Shown here: positions 1 through 7,021 of the stretch, one piece after another
How the letters are laid out: the number at the start of each line of letters is the position of its first letter
Position numbering within the stretch: position 1 is the first letter of the stretch
Origin: Sulfurovum sp.
Lineage (GTDB): Bacteria > Campylobacterota > Campylobacteria > Campylobacterales > Sulfurovaceae
DNA: 14,888 nucleotides
Assembly: GCA_026983895.1 (NCBI GenBank)
Contig: JALSTF010000105.1
Span: 1 to 14,888 of the forward strand
Direction: 5' to 3'
The notes under the pieces: model-generated
Databases searched by the model: none
Seen by the model: the letters and a program-made list of their open reading frames with translations, nothing else
Told to the model about the DNA's origin: nothing
Program-made: the position numbers and the translations under genes

Positions 1-900
1 TTCGGCTTGTTCGTTGATGTAGAAAGGCATGGGCAGGGTATCGAAAGCGACATCCACTTCTCTCTCCTGTGTCACGGCATCACTTTGCGGTACGATCCGT
101 TTGACCGTGCCGCCAAAGCGTTTTTCATGTTGTGAACGCAGTTTTATCGTCGCTTTCTGACCCACTTTGACGCTGCCGCTGATCGTTTCGTCGATATAGG
201 TTTTGACCCAGACACTTTTGGGATCTACGATCTGTAAAATGCTCTGTGAAGGCAGCACGCTCTGTGAGACTTCCGCTTTCCTTGCGATCACATAGCCGTC
301 AACAGGCGAATGGACCATATAGCGGGAAAGTTTTTCTTGAAGTGCCTCTGCAGCCTTTTGCGATCGGGAAATTTCCATTTTAGCCGCGTCTATCTGCGCC
401 TGGGATGCTGCGATCTGTGCTTCGATCACCTCAAGATCGGCTTTGGCTTTGTCATACTCCGCTTTCGAGGCAAATGACTCTTTCTTCAGCTTTGCATAAC
501 GTCGGTAAGTGATCTGTGCCAGTACTTTTTGTGCCCGAAGTGAATCGAGTGTTTTTTGGCTCGCCAGGTACTCGGAGCGGGCTTTTTGGGATGCGATCTT
601 CGCCTCATCGAGCAGCTGGGGAATGTCTACACTGTCGATGGTGACGAGCAGATCCCCTTTTTTGACCCAATGACCTTCATCTGTGAGAATGGAGAGGATC
701 TTCCCGCCGGTCTGTGCCGTAATGTCGTAGATATGGTTGGCACCGACATTGCCTATGCCGTACACTGCCACATGAAGGTCACCCCGTGTGGCCTGGGTAG
801 TTTCATACGTGGTCTTGGGCAGATAGACCTTTTTGTAAAAGAGGAGTATGGCGGCAGCAAGCAGCACAGCGGCAAGGGTATATTTGAGTGAAGTGCGCAT
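1..900 (-). CDS. Efflux periplasmic adaptor (HlyD/MFP family), 3' end cut by window edge
   Basis: The frame is open from an ATG at 900 to base 1 (300 codons, no stop), so the C-terminus is missing. Adaptors of this family bridge an inner-membrane pump and a TolC-type outer membrane channel. Visible in order: a hydrophobic signal-anchor at about residues 7-22, a first lipoyl half (GGKILSILTDEGHWVKKGD, about 65-83), a long Ala/Lys/Glu-rich coiled-coil hairpin (about 92-195), a second lipoyl half with the conserved HSPVDGYV motif near residue 200, and the start of a beta-barrel domain. Its ATG overlaps the stop of the upstream outer membrane factor gene (TGATG), so the two are translationally coupled in one operon. 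The pump (RND or ABC) is not visible and probably lies beyond the left edge, so substrate and adaptor subclass are undetermined. The family call is firm. Confidence 0.92.
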   Translation of the reverse strand, partial: MRTSLKYTLAAVLLAAAILLFYKKVYLPKTTYETTQATRGDLHVAVYGIGNVGANHIYDITAQTGGKILSILTDEGHWVKKGDLLVTIDSVDIPQLLDEAKIASQKARSEYLASQKTLDSLRAQKVLAQITYRRYAKLKKESFASKAEYDKAKADLEVIEAQIAASQAQIDAAKMEISRSQKAAEALQEKLSRYMVHSPVDGYVIARKAEVSQSVLPSQSILQIVDPKSVWVKTYIDETISGSVKVGQKATIKLRSQHEKRFGGTVKRIVPQSDAVTQEREVDVAFDTLPMPFYINEQAE

Positions 901-2150
901 CAGATGTTTCCTTTCAGGTATTCGATCCTGTCGAGTGCAAGACTTCTCGAATAGTAGGCTTCGAGCAGGCTCAGTTGGGCATTGAGTACGAGTGCGGTAC
1001 TGTCGAGTACTTCAATATAGGTTGAAAGCCCCTCTTTGTAGCGGGCTTCAAGTTCTTTTTGTGTATTTCGTGCAGAGACAAGCTGTGCTTTTTTGGCTTT
1101 GATGGTTTTGCTGTAACGGCGGATATCGATCAGCAGTGAGCGCAGCTCTTCTTTCAGTCCCAAAAGCGTGGAGTCCCTCTCCTCCCTTGCGATCTCGTAT
1201 CCTATCTTTGCCTGCTGCTCCTGTGCCGTCATTCTCCCGCCGGTATAGAGCGGTACACTGTAGCTTACCCCGACATAATCGGAATTGTAACTGTTGAGGG
1301 TATCGAACCTGTTGTGTGAAGCGACAAGGTCTACGGAACCGTATTGTGCAGATTTTGTCGATTGGTGGATGAGCGCCTGTTTGTGGATGGAGAGCAGATC
1401 TATCTTTGCCCGGTAATTGCTTGACAGGACGTCTCTTTCTATGTTTTTCTTCACATGTGTATTTTTTTTCAGCGCACCCTTTTGCAGTTTCACCTGACTT
1501 TCTATCGGAATCCCCATATAGAGCGAGAGTGAGGTTTTTGCTTTTTCAAAAGCAGCTTTGGAAATGGCGAGATTGTCTTCGGCGGCATAGACAGAGGAAA
1601 GAAAACGGCTGGCATCGGCATGGGTTTTCAACCCCTGTTTGACCAGCGCCTGAGACTGAGCATAAAATGCTTTTTTGGTTTTGAGGTCGTTTTGCCGGAC
1701 TTTGACGGCTTCGCGCTGTACGACCAGCAGTTCATAGAGGGATTTGACCTTGTAGGCAAGCAGCGCCTTCGCTTCCCCGAGTGAAAGCCGGGAGATATCT
1801 TCCTGTGTTTTCGAAGCTTCGACCAATGCTGCGGTCTTTGCAAAATCCCATATTTTTTGATGTACGGTCACTCCGGCATTCCATCCTGTATCGTCAACGG
1901 TATGGAACATACCGTTGACAGGCAGGGCATAAGTGGTCTGGGGGCTGTAGGATGCCAAGAGATCAAGCTGCGGCAGGTAATCGGCATAAGCTGCATTGTA
2001 ACCCTGCTCCGCCTGCTGTATACGGAGCATGAACGTTTTGACATCCGGATGGTGTGCCAGTGTTTTGGCAATAGCTGTCCGGAGTGTCAGTGTCTGCGCC
2101 GAAAGCATTGTTGCCCCGAGCAAGACCGCAAACCATAATGTTCTTTTCAT
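900..2150 (-). CDS. TolC-family outer membrane efflux protein
   Basis: This 416-residue protein has a Sec signal peptide (MKRTLWFAVLLGATMLSA, cleavage probably after A18) and two outer membrane efflux repeats. The first begins at about residue 22 (LRTAIAKTLAHHPDVK) and includes AAYADYLPQLDLLASY; the second includes VSYSVPLYTGGRMTAQEQQ and a long alpha-helical stretch. The length is typical of the family. It would form the trimeric channel that exports substrate across the outer membrane. GGAGA sits 5 to 6 nt before the ATG. It is the first gene of a minus-strand operon and overlaps the adaptor start by one base. Its promoter (2227-2258) has the same half-site and -10 layout as that of the divergent response regulator, implying shared control. 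The substrate cannot be read from the sequence. Confidence 0.93.
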   Translation of the reverse strand: MKRTLWFAVLLGATMLSAQTLTLRTAIAKTLAHHPDVKTFMLRIQQAEQGYNAAYADYLPQLDLLASYSPQTTYALPVNGMFHTVDDTGWNAGVTVHQKIWDFAKTAALVEASKTQEDISRLSLGEAKALLAYKVKSLYELLVVQREAVKVRQNDLKTKKAFYAQSQALVKQGLKTHADASRFLSSVYAAEDNLAISKAAFEKAKTSLSLYMGIPIESQVKLQKGALKKNTHVKKNIERDVLSSNYRAKIDLLSIHKQALIHQSTKSAQYGSVDLVASHNRFDTLNSYNSDYVGVSYSVPLYTGGRMTAQEQQAKIGYEIAREERDSTLLGLKEELRSLLIDIRRYSKTIKAKKAQLVSARNTQKELEARYKEGLSTYIEVLDSTALVLNAQLSLLEAYYSRSLALDRIEYLKGNI

Positions 2151-2226
2151 CCCGTCTCCAAATTTTCTGTATATCCTAACTAAAAATACTTATTATCCAG
2201 TGTTGTCTTAAGCGAGTATTATGCGT

Positions 2227-2258
2227 ATTATAACCCGGCTGTATGAATCGAATGTGAA
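2227..2258 (-). promoter_or_regulatory. Promoter/operator of the efflux operon (TTCAY direct repeat plus -10)
   Basis: Reading the minus strand, TTCAC (2258-2254) and TTCAT (2247-2243) are 11 bp apart start to start, followed after 10 bp by a perfect TATAAT (2232-2227). The repeat straddles the -35 position, as for activators of the OmpR/PhoB family. Spacing is base-for-base the same as at 2303-2334 and 4535-4566. Transcription would begin near 2220, leaving about a 70-nt leader before the start codon at 2150. The sites are seen; the assignment to the neighbouring response regulator is inference. Confidence 0.72.
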
Positions 2259-2302
2259 CTATGTGGCAGAGCGGCCGTATAATACAGCGTATCTACCTAT
2301 GG

Positions 2303-2334
2303 TTCATATAAAATTCATCTTAATAGTATATGAT
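2303..2334 (+). promoter_or_regulatory. Promoter/operator of the two-component operon (TTCAT direct repeat plus -10)
   Basis: TTCAT at 2303-2307 and 2314-2318 form an 11-bp direct repeat. After 10 bp comes TATGAT (2329-2334), a good -10, and there is no consensus -35. The expected start is near 2341, about 19 nt before the response regulator ATG. The 11-bp period is one DNA turn, the usual layout for tandem binding by OmpR-family dimers, so autoregulation is likely. Another TATAAT lies at 2279-2284 on the plus strand but lacks a partner motif. Confidence 0.72.
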
Positions 2335-2359
2335 ACATCAATAAGAACAAAGGCAAAAA

Positions 2360-3028
2360 ATGACAGCTACACTGCTTCTGCTTGAAGACGATTTGCAACT
2401 GAGCGATACGGTAAAGCAGTTCCTGGAGTTTAACGGTTACCGGGTTTACTGTGCGTATGACGGCTTTCAGGCACAGGATATTGTGTATGAAAAAACGATA
2501 GACCTGATGCTGTTGGATGTCAAAGTGCCGCAGATGAACGGTTTTGAATTTTTGAAATCTTTACGGGATGAGGGGCGGGAGATCCCGGCTATTTTTATCA
2601 CATCTCTGAACAGTGTCGATGATGTGGAAAAAGGATTTTCTGCGGGATGTGATGACTATATACGCAAACCTTTTGCCCTGAAGGAACTTTTGGTCAGGGT
2701 GGAATCTTTGCTTAAACGTACGTTCGGGACACATGAAGAGAAAATACCCCTCTCCAAAGGGCTTCTTTTCGATACGAAGGAGATGCAGCTGACCTATGAA
2801 GGACGCAGAGTCTCGTTGAAGACAAAAGAACTCAAACTGCTTTCTCTTTTTTTGCAGCACCCCAATGAACTGCTCTCCTATGAAAAGATCAATGAAACCC
2901 TTTGGGGATACGATGAAGATCCCAGTCCCGGATCACTGCGTACCTATGTCAAAACCCTGCGTGCGCATATCGGCAAAGAGGAGATAGAGACCGTCAAAAA
3001 TATAGGGTACCGTTTTGTTAAGAAGTGA
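2360..3028 (+). CDS. OmpR/PhoB-family response regulator
   Basis: This 222-residue protein has an N-terminal receiver domain (about 1-118) with the acidic pocket E9-D10-D11, phosphoacceptor D53 in LLLDVKVP, conserved T81 and K103 in the KPF motif. A C-terminal winged-helix DNA-binding domain (about 130-222) follows, with LKTKELKLLSLFLQHPNELLS, then a segment ending RTYVKTLRAHIG and the closing NIGYRF. Length and layout match the OmpR subfamily. The start at 2360 has a modest AAAGG upstream. It overlaps the kinase gene by 14 bases and is cotranscribed with it and with a cytochrome c gene. Direct TTCAT repeats before this gene, the efflux operon and the DUF2202 lipoprotein gene are the natural candidates for its targets. 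The signal it responds to is unknown. Confidence 0.95.
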   Translation: MTATLLLLEDDLQLSDTVKQFLEFNGYRVYCAYDGFQAQDIVYEKTIDLMLLDVKVPQMNGFEFLKSLRDEGREIPAIFITSLNSVDDVEKGFSAGCDDYIRKPFALKELLVRVESLLKRTFGTHEEKIPLSKGLLFDTKEMQLTYEGRRVSLKTKELKLLSLFLQHPNELLSYEKINETLWGYDEDPSPGSLRTYVKTLRAHIGKEEIETVKNIGYRFVKK

Positions 3029-4169
3029 AAAACGAAGCCTGATCAGGTTTTTGCTGATCTATCTTTCCTCTACTTTTATCCTTTTTTCCATCGCCTCCTG
3101 GCTCTTTTATGTCTCTAGCAAACATCACATATTGGACAGGCAGAGAGAAACCCTGGAGTATGAGGCGGAACACATACAGACACAGTTGAGAAATCTGCAC
3201 CATGCCAATACGGAAAAACTGGTCTACCCCAACGACCCGCATATCAAATCTGCCATTTATGATGTCGACAAACACTATATCTTCGGCTCTTTCCCCAAAG
3301 CACCTTCTTTGTCACACCTGGAGAAAAAAGATACCCTCTACTACATGGCACATGTTGAACCCTATTTTCTGGGAGCGGCATACCTTCTGGTGGCACAAGC
3401 TGTGAATGATGCGCCCATTGAAGCCCTGCAAAAGAATATTTTTATTTTTATGCTGATCGCGGGTATCATCTTTTCCTTGCTCGGATATTATCTTGGCAGG
3501 CTCTTTGTCGCACCTATGCGTGATTCTCTCAACCAGATGAATCGCTTCATTCAAGATACGACCCATGAGCTCAATACGCCTATCAGTACCATTTTGACCA
3601 ATATTGAAATGATAGAGACCTTTGGCAAAGAAGAAGAGAGAAGTACGGAACTCAAACGTATTGAATTGGCTTCCCGGACACTGAGCCGTATCTATGACGA
3701 TCTGACCTACCTGAATTTGAACCATCAGTACCACCGCAATATCGTATCGTTGGATATGGGCAGACTGGTGGAGGAGAGAATGGTATATTTTTCGGCTATG
3801 GCAGAAGCAAAATCCCTGAAGATGCAAAGAGATATTGCAGAGAACGTGATACTTCAGATAGACAGGAACGATGCTTTGCGTCTGGCGGACAACCTTCTTT
3901 CAAATGCGATCAAATACAATAAAACAGGAGGTACACTGACGGTCACTGTATCTTCTACCTATTTTAGCGTCAAAGATACAGGGATAGGTATCAAAAAGGA
4001 GAATATACGTATGATACTGGAGCGCTTCAAACGTGCCGACAGCAGTGAAGGCGGTTTTGGTATTGGGCTGGATATCGTCAATCAGGTGGTACATGCCTAT
4101 GGGTTCGTCCTGACGATCGATTCTCAGGAGAACAAAGGAACCGAAGTGAGGGTCACATGGGAAAAATAA
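3015..4169 (+). CDS. Membrane sensor histidine kinase (no visible HAMP)
   Basis: The protein has 384 residues from a TTG start at 3015, which overlaps the regulator's end by 14 bases. The TTG is preferred because it leaves a charged N-terminus (LRSEKR) ahead of the first membrane segment (about 11-33), and an AGGG lies about 8 nt upstream. A periplasmic sensor region of about 105 residues follows, then a second membrane segment (about 142-162). Phosphoacceptor H184 sits in TTHELNTPIS only about 20 residues after the membrane, so there is no room for a standard HAMP linker. The ATPase domain shows the N box (N297 in LLSNAIKYN), G1 (DTGIG, 321-325) and G2 (GFGIG, 347-351). It should phosphorylate the adjacent regulator. 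The sensor region resembles nothing I can name, so the ligand is open. Confidence 0.94.
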   Translation: MLRSEKRSLIRFLLIYLSSTFILFSIASWLFYVSSKHHILDRQRETLEYEAEHIQTQLRNLHHANTEKLVYPNDPHIKSAIYDVDKHYIFGSFPKAPSLSHLEKKDTLYYMAHVEPYFLGAAYLLVAQAVNDAPIEALQKNIFIFMLIAGIIFSLLGYYLGRLFVAPMRDSLNQMNRFIQDTTHELNTPISTILTNIEMIETFGKEEERSTELKRIELASRTLSRIYDDLTYLNLNHQYHRNIVSLDMGRLVEERMVYFSAMAEAKSLKMQRDIAENVILQIDRNDALRLADNLLSNAIKYNKTGGTLTVTVSSTYFSVKDTGIGIKKENIRMILERFKRADSSEGGFGIGLDIVNQVVHAYGFVLTIDSQENKGTEVRVTWEK

Positions 4170-4534
4170 TCTGGATCATAGGTTTTATGAGCCTTTTCCT
4201 GTACGCAGGAGATAGAGGGAACGAGAAGGGTATGCTGCAGGCGAATTGTCTTTCCTGCCACCAAAAACAACAGATCCCCAGTGCGCTTATCTATAAAAGA
4301 TATTTGATGAAATACAGTACGGATGCACGTATGGAAGCAGCCATGTTCACCTATATGAAATCACCGAAAAAAGAATTTTCTATCATGCCTGCACCTTTTT
4401 TCTCAAAATTTTCCATGAAACAAAAAATGCCTATAAAAGATGAAGACCTGCACCGTTCTATCAAACGCTATTTGGAAAAGTTCGATATGAAGAAAAAACT
4501 TGTTCTTGAAAAAGAGAAACAGGGAGCACAGTAG
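4157..4534 (+). CDS. Small monohaem c-type cytochrome
   Basis: This 125-residue protein begins with a hydrophobic signal sequence (about 3-17, MGKIIWIIGFMSLFLYAG) and has one haem c attachment motif, CLSCH (C31, C34, H35). A likely axial ligand is M77 in SIMPAPF. The C-terminal third is Lys/Glu rich. It should be exported and haem-loaded in the periplasm, where it might carry electrons or sense redox state. Its ATG lies inside the kinase gene (13-base overlap, ATGGGAAAAATAA), so it is tightly coupled to the two-component genes. That location suggests it works with the kinase, either as an accessory sensor or as an output, but nothing in the sequence proves this. The spacing between CxxCH and the Met is short, as in compact class I cytochromes. 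The specific subfamily was not recognised. Confidence 0.85.
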   Translation: MGKIIWIIGFMSLFLYAGDRGNEKGMLQANCLSCHQKQQIPSALIYKRYLMKYSTDARMEAAMFTYMKSPKKEFSIMPAPFFSKFSMKQKMPIKDEDLHRSIKRYLEKFDMKKKLVLEKEKQGAQ

Positions 4535-4566
4535 TTCATACTGGGTTCATAGTCTCTTGATATGAT
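4535..4566 (+). promoter_or_regulatory. Promoter/operator of the DUF2202 lipoprotein gene (TTCAT direct repeat plus -10)
   Basis: TTCAT occurs at 4535-4539 and 4546-4550 (11 bp apart), each preceded by G and followed by A, and TATGAT lies at 4561-4566 after 10 bp. This is the same spacing and the same -10 as the response regulator promoter. The first repeat begins one base after the cytochrome stop codon. The predicted start is near 4573, giving a leader of about 20 nt before the ATG at 4594. Confidence 0.72.
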
Positions 4567-4593
4567 GTAAAGAATTATATGAGGAGATATACG

Positions 4594-5262
4594 ATGCAAG
4601 ATCATTTATTAAGAAATATAGTGTTTTCAGCCGCGGTTTTCGGTTTGCTTGGGTGTGGTTCCAGTGCAACAAATACTGATTCAGAAACAGGAGATGGCGA
4701 TGTGGGTACATCTGCTTTGACCCAGGAATTGAAAGATTTCATTACCTATATGTACAGCGAAGAGGGACTGGCGCATGATGTTTATCTCAATATTTACAAA
4801 ATACAGCCGGTAAACCAGCTGAAGAACATCGCAACAAAATCTGAAGTCAAGCATATTGAAGCCGTCAACGAACTTGCGATCAAGTATGATCTCAATATGA
4901 CACAGTATCCCGATACGGATATTCCTTACACTGTAGAAGGGATCGGAAACGGTCTATATCCGGTAGAAAAGATACAAGAACTTTACAACATGCTTTATGA
5001 CAAAGGGATACAGTCAACACAGGATGCACTGGAAGTGGGATGTATGGTCGAAGTGGTAGATATTGATGATCTGGACAGATATATTGCCCAGGCCGAAGCA
5101 TCCAACGCTCCGGATGTATTGGATGTCTTTCATTATCTTCGCAAGGGGAGCTATACACACTATTGGGCGTTTGACAAGGGACTGAAAAACAGCGGTATCG
5201 CTGAGGGATGCTGTGCTTTGGGGAAGGAATGGTGCCATCCTGAATATCCGAAAGAGCCATAG
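4594..5262 (+). CDS. Lipoprotein with DUF2202 (ferritin-like) domain
   Basis: The protein has 222 residues from the ATG at 4594, chosen because GAGGAG (4581-4586) lies 7 nt upstream. The earlier in-frame ATG at 4579 overlaps that ribosome binding site. A lipoprotein signal ends in LLGC (C21), followed by a Ser/Thr/Asp/Gly linker to about residue 41. The rest matches DUF2202, a family with a predicted ferritin-like four-helix fold. Candidate metal ligands are E57 in EEGLAHDVY, E84 and H87 in SEVKHIEAV, a Glu in MVEVVD, and a His in SYTHYWAF. The C-terminus is cysteine-rich (EGCCALGKEWC), which could bind metal or form disulfides. The biochemical role of DUF2202 is unknown to me; a redox or metal stress role is inferred from the fold and from sharing a promoter layout with the two-component operon. 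Confidence 0.85.
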   Translation: MQDHLLRNIVFSAAVFGLLGCGSSATNTDSETGDGDVGTSALTQELKDFITYMYSEEGLAHDVYLNIYKIQPVNQLKNIATKSEVKHIEAVNELAIKYDLNMTQYPDTDIPYTVEGIGNGLYPVEKIQELYNMLYDKGIQSTQDALEVGCMVEVVDIDDLDRYIAQAEASNAPDVLDVFHYLRKGSYTHYWAFDKGLKNSGIAEGCCALGKEWCHPEYPKEP

Positions 5263-5360
5263 ATATTCTTCCCGGATGTTTCAAAGATAGATCAATCGAT
5301 CAGCAAGTAGAAAATGGCTACAATATTCTACAAAGAACGAAAAGCAAAGGATCGGTTGCC

Positions 5361-5711
5361 ATGAAACGCTATTTGGGAAAACGCAAAGTACTGCGTATCT
5401 ATATCAGCAATGAAGATATGTTCGAGGGAAAACCGCTGTGGGAAGCATTGATAGCCCAGACAAAAGCATCGGGGCTGGCAGGTGCGACAGTACTGAAGGC
5501 GGCTGCGGGTATCGGTGCCCATTCTGAAATCCATGCCTTTAATGTATGGGTATTAAAACAGAAACTGCCGCTTGTGCTGGAAATGATAGATACGCAGGAG
5601 AAGATAGACTCTTTTCTGAAAGAGGCGGATACAATGATCTCCGAAGGCCTTGTGACATTGAGTGATATCGATGTCATTGCCTACAAGCATCCTGCATTTG
5701 GTGAATCATAA
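5361..5711 (+). CDS. DUF190 protein, partner of CrcB
   Basis: This is a 116-residue soluble protein of the DUF190 family. Visible signatures are an N-terminal RIYISNEDMFEGKPLWEALI strand-helix, then ASGLAGATVLKAAAGIGAHSEIH with its Gly-rich stretch, and a C-terminal half resembling a PII-like ferredoxin fold (IDTQEKIDSFLKEADTMI). DUF190 genes very often sit beside crcB, and here the TAA overlaps the crcB ATG by one base. A regulatory or accessory role for the fluoride channel is therefore likely but unproven. AAAGGA lies 9 nt before the ATG. No fluoride riboswitch consensus was found in the 98-nt upstream spacer; a TACAAT at 5319-5324 is the best -10 candidate. Confidence 0.88.
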   Translation: MKRYLGKRKVLRIYISNEDMFEGKPLWEALIAQTKASGLAGATVLKAAAGIGAHSEIHAFNVWVLKQKLPLVLEMIDTQEKIDSFLKEADTMISEGLVTLSDIDVIAYKHPAFGES

Positions 5712-6091
5712 TGCCGTTCTCTCTTTTGTTGGCCGTAGGGACCGGCGGCTTTTTGGGAGCGGTGACACGGTTTTTACTGAGCGGTTGGGTGCAAAAAGCT
5801 TCTCCCACACTTTTCCCGTTCGGTACACTCAGTGTCAATGTCTTGGGAAGTTTTATCATCGGTTTTGCCGCACTCTATTTTGAACAGGTGATCGCACCCC
5901 ACCAGAAAGGGCTTGTGATCACAGGCTTTTTGGGCGCACTGACGACCTTTTCTACCTTTTCGCTCGAAACCGTGGTTATGCTCCAGGGAGGTCTCTGGGG
6001 CCGTGCTCTCAGCAATGTGACACTGAATGCGGTCCTGTGCGTTTCCGCTACGGTCGTCGGGATGATGCTCTTCAAGCGGATATACGGGTAA
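5711..6091 (+). CDS. crcB: Fluoride ion channel CrcB/Fluc
   Basis: This 126-residue protein of four membrane helices is the usual size for CrcB. Conserved family motifs are visible: GTGGFLGAVTRFLLS near the N-terminus, FGTLSVNVLGSFIIGF around residues 37-52 (the Asn helix), and TGFLGALTTFSTFSLE around 71-86, carrying the Phe/Thr track that lines the fluoride path. Fluc channels work as antiparallel dimers in the inner membrane and let fluoride leave the cytoplasm. The gene is translationally coupled to DUF190 and is convergent with yaaA. Confidence 0.95.
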   Translation: MPFSLLLAVGTGGFLGAVTRFLLSGWVQKASPTLFPFGTLSVNVLGSFIIGFAALYFEQVIAPHQKGLVITGFLGALTTFSTFSLETVVMLQGGLWGRALSNVTLNAVLCVSATVVGMMLFKRIYG

Positions 6092-6128
6092 ACCCAAATG
6101 AGGTGATTCCTAATGCATAGTTTGGGTT
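6091..6128. terminator. Inverted repeat between convergent crcB and yaaA, possible bidirectional terminator
   Basis: AACCCAAA (6091-6098) pairs with TTTGGGTT (6121-6128) around a 22-nt loop, covering both stop codons. There is no strong T tract on either strand, so efficiency is doubtful. Confidence 0.4.
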
Positions 6129-6864
6129 AAAGGGCGATCCTGTAAATGACTTCCGTTCGGTTCTTCTTTGTCTGTATCTCTTCAATGGCAAGATCCTCTA
6201 TAGGCAGTTTCATGAACGCATCGATGGTTTCGATACCCGCTTTGGCGATCTCTCGCAGCACGATGCCTCTGTAGGCTTTTGCCCAGTGGCTGACCACTTT
6301 TCCGTTTTTGATGAACTTCAGTGTTGTGTAGGGTTTGGCGGGTTTGTAGAGTTTGTCATAGAAACCTGCACGCAGATCGAGGATCTCCTCATCGGCAAGG
6401 TACGCTTCCATCAGTGCTGCGCCATGTTCATGGTAGTATTTTTCTACCCTGATATCGCCTACGGGTTCTCCCTGCTTCAGGCGGTACTCCGGGATGAGGT
6501 CGTCCGCCCTGAGGTAGCCGAAGAGGTTGGAATTGAGAATGACATGGCTGTCCACATAGGCTTGGGCTTTCTTGTCGAGATTTCGGTAGGCAAGATGGTC
6601 AAAAGCCACGCCGGTATAGCGCTCGATGGCTTTCATGGCAGGCTCATGGATCATGTCCCTGATATGGCTGCGGACATCGGCCTCTTTTTTCAGACCGAAC
6701 ATCTTCGAGAGCTGCGCAATGTCCCCTTTTTGCAGCATGTTCATATAGGCATGCAGCAGTTTGGTACGGTAGGGAAGCAGTGCATCAAAAAGCAGTGTAT
6801 CCAGCCTGAAGGGCTCTGTACCACCCGATATTTTCGTTTCACTGGGTGCCAGTAGTATTTTCAT
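6127..6864 (-). CDS. yaaA: YaaA-family peroxide stress protein (DUF328)
   Basis: The protein has 245 residues from the ATG at 6864, chosen because the family starts with MKILLAPSETK exactly as here and AAGGA lies 10 nt upstream. A GTG at 6882 would add six residues but sits in the ribosome binding site. Recognisable segments are the N-terminal MKILLAPSETKISGG, a central ILNSNLFGYLRADDLIPEYRL and a C-terminal KVVSHWAKAYRGIVLREIAKAG. In E. coli, YaaA is induced by OxyR and limits free intracellular iron during hydrogen peroxide stress. The gene is monocistronic and divergent from the tRNA operon. A weak -10 (TAGAAT, 6903-6898, minus strand) lies upstream. Function is transferred by family. Confidence 0.93.
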   Translation of the reverse strand: MKILLAPSETKISGGTEPFRLDTLLFDALLPYRTKLLHAYMNMLQKGDIAQLSKMFGLKKEADVRSHIRDMIHEPAMKAIERYTGVAFDHLAYRNLDKKAQAYVDSHVILNSNLFGYLRADDLIPEYRLKQGEPVGDIRVEKYYHEHGAALMEAYLADEEILDLRAGFYDKLYKPAKPYTTLKFIKNGKVVSHWAKAYRGIVLREIAKAGIETIDAFMKLPIEDLAIEEIQTKKNRTEVIYRIAL

Positions 6865-6952
6865 GGTAGCAGAATCCTTCACGCAATATAGGGGTGTATT
6901 CTAGTGAAAATTGCTAAAAAAGAGGAATTTTTCATTTTTTTTGTTAAAACCC

Positions 6953-6981
6953 TTGACTTTTAAAAACTTTTTCCCTATAAT
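6953..6981 (+). promoter_or_regulatory. Sigma70 promoter of the tRNA-tuf operon
   Basis: TTGACT (6953-6958) and a perfect TATAAT (6976-6981) are separated by 17 bp, within an AT-rich stretch. The next bases, TCCCG, form a GC-rich discriminator like that of stable-RNA promoters under stringent control. Transcription would start near 6988, about 34 nt before tRNA-Thr. Confidence 0.88.
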
Positions 6982-7021
6982 TCCCGTCCATTTTAAGTGT
7001 AACCGCTTTTAATGTGATGGT

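Noticed and set aside
2279..2284. Extra TATAAT on the plus strand in the divergent promoter region
   Set aside because: No -35 and no TTCAT repeat at the matching distance; the site at 2303-2334 is better placed for the regulator gene.
3312..3827. Minus-strand 171-residue open frame inside the kinase gene
   Set aside because: Shadow of the kinase frame, no signal or domain, no ribosome binding site of note.
5263..5360. Fluoride riboswitch before DUF190-crcB
   Set aside because: Looked for because of crcB, but the conserved GGNGATGG and CTGATGA-CTCCTAC elements are absent.
6286..6855. Plus-strand 189-residue open frame opposite yaaA
   Set aside because: It lies fully antisense to a well-conserved yaaA and shows no family motif.
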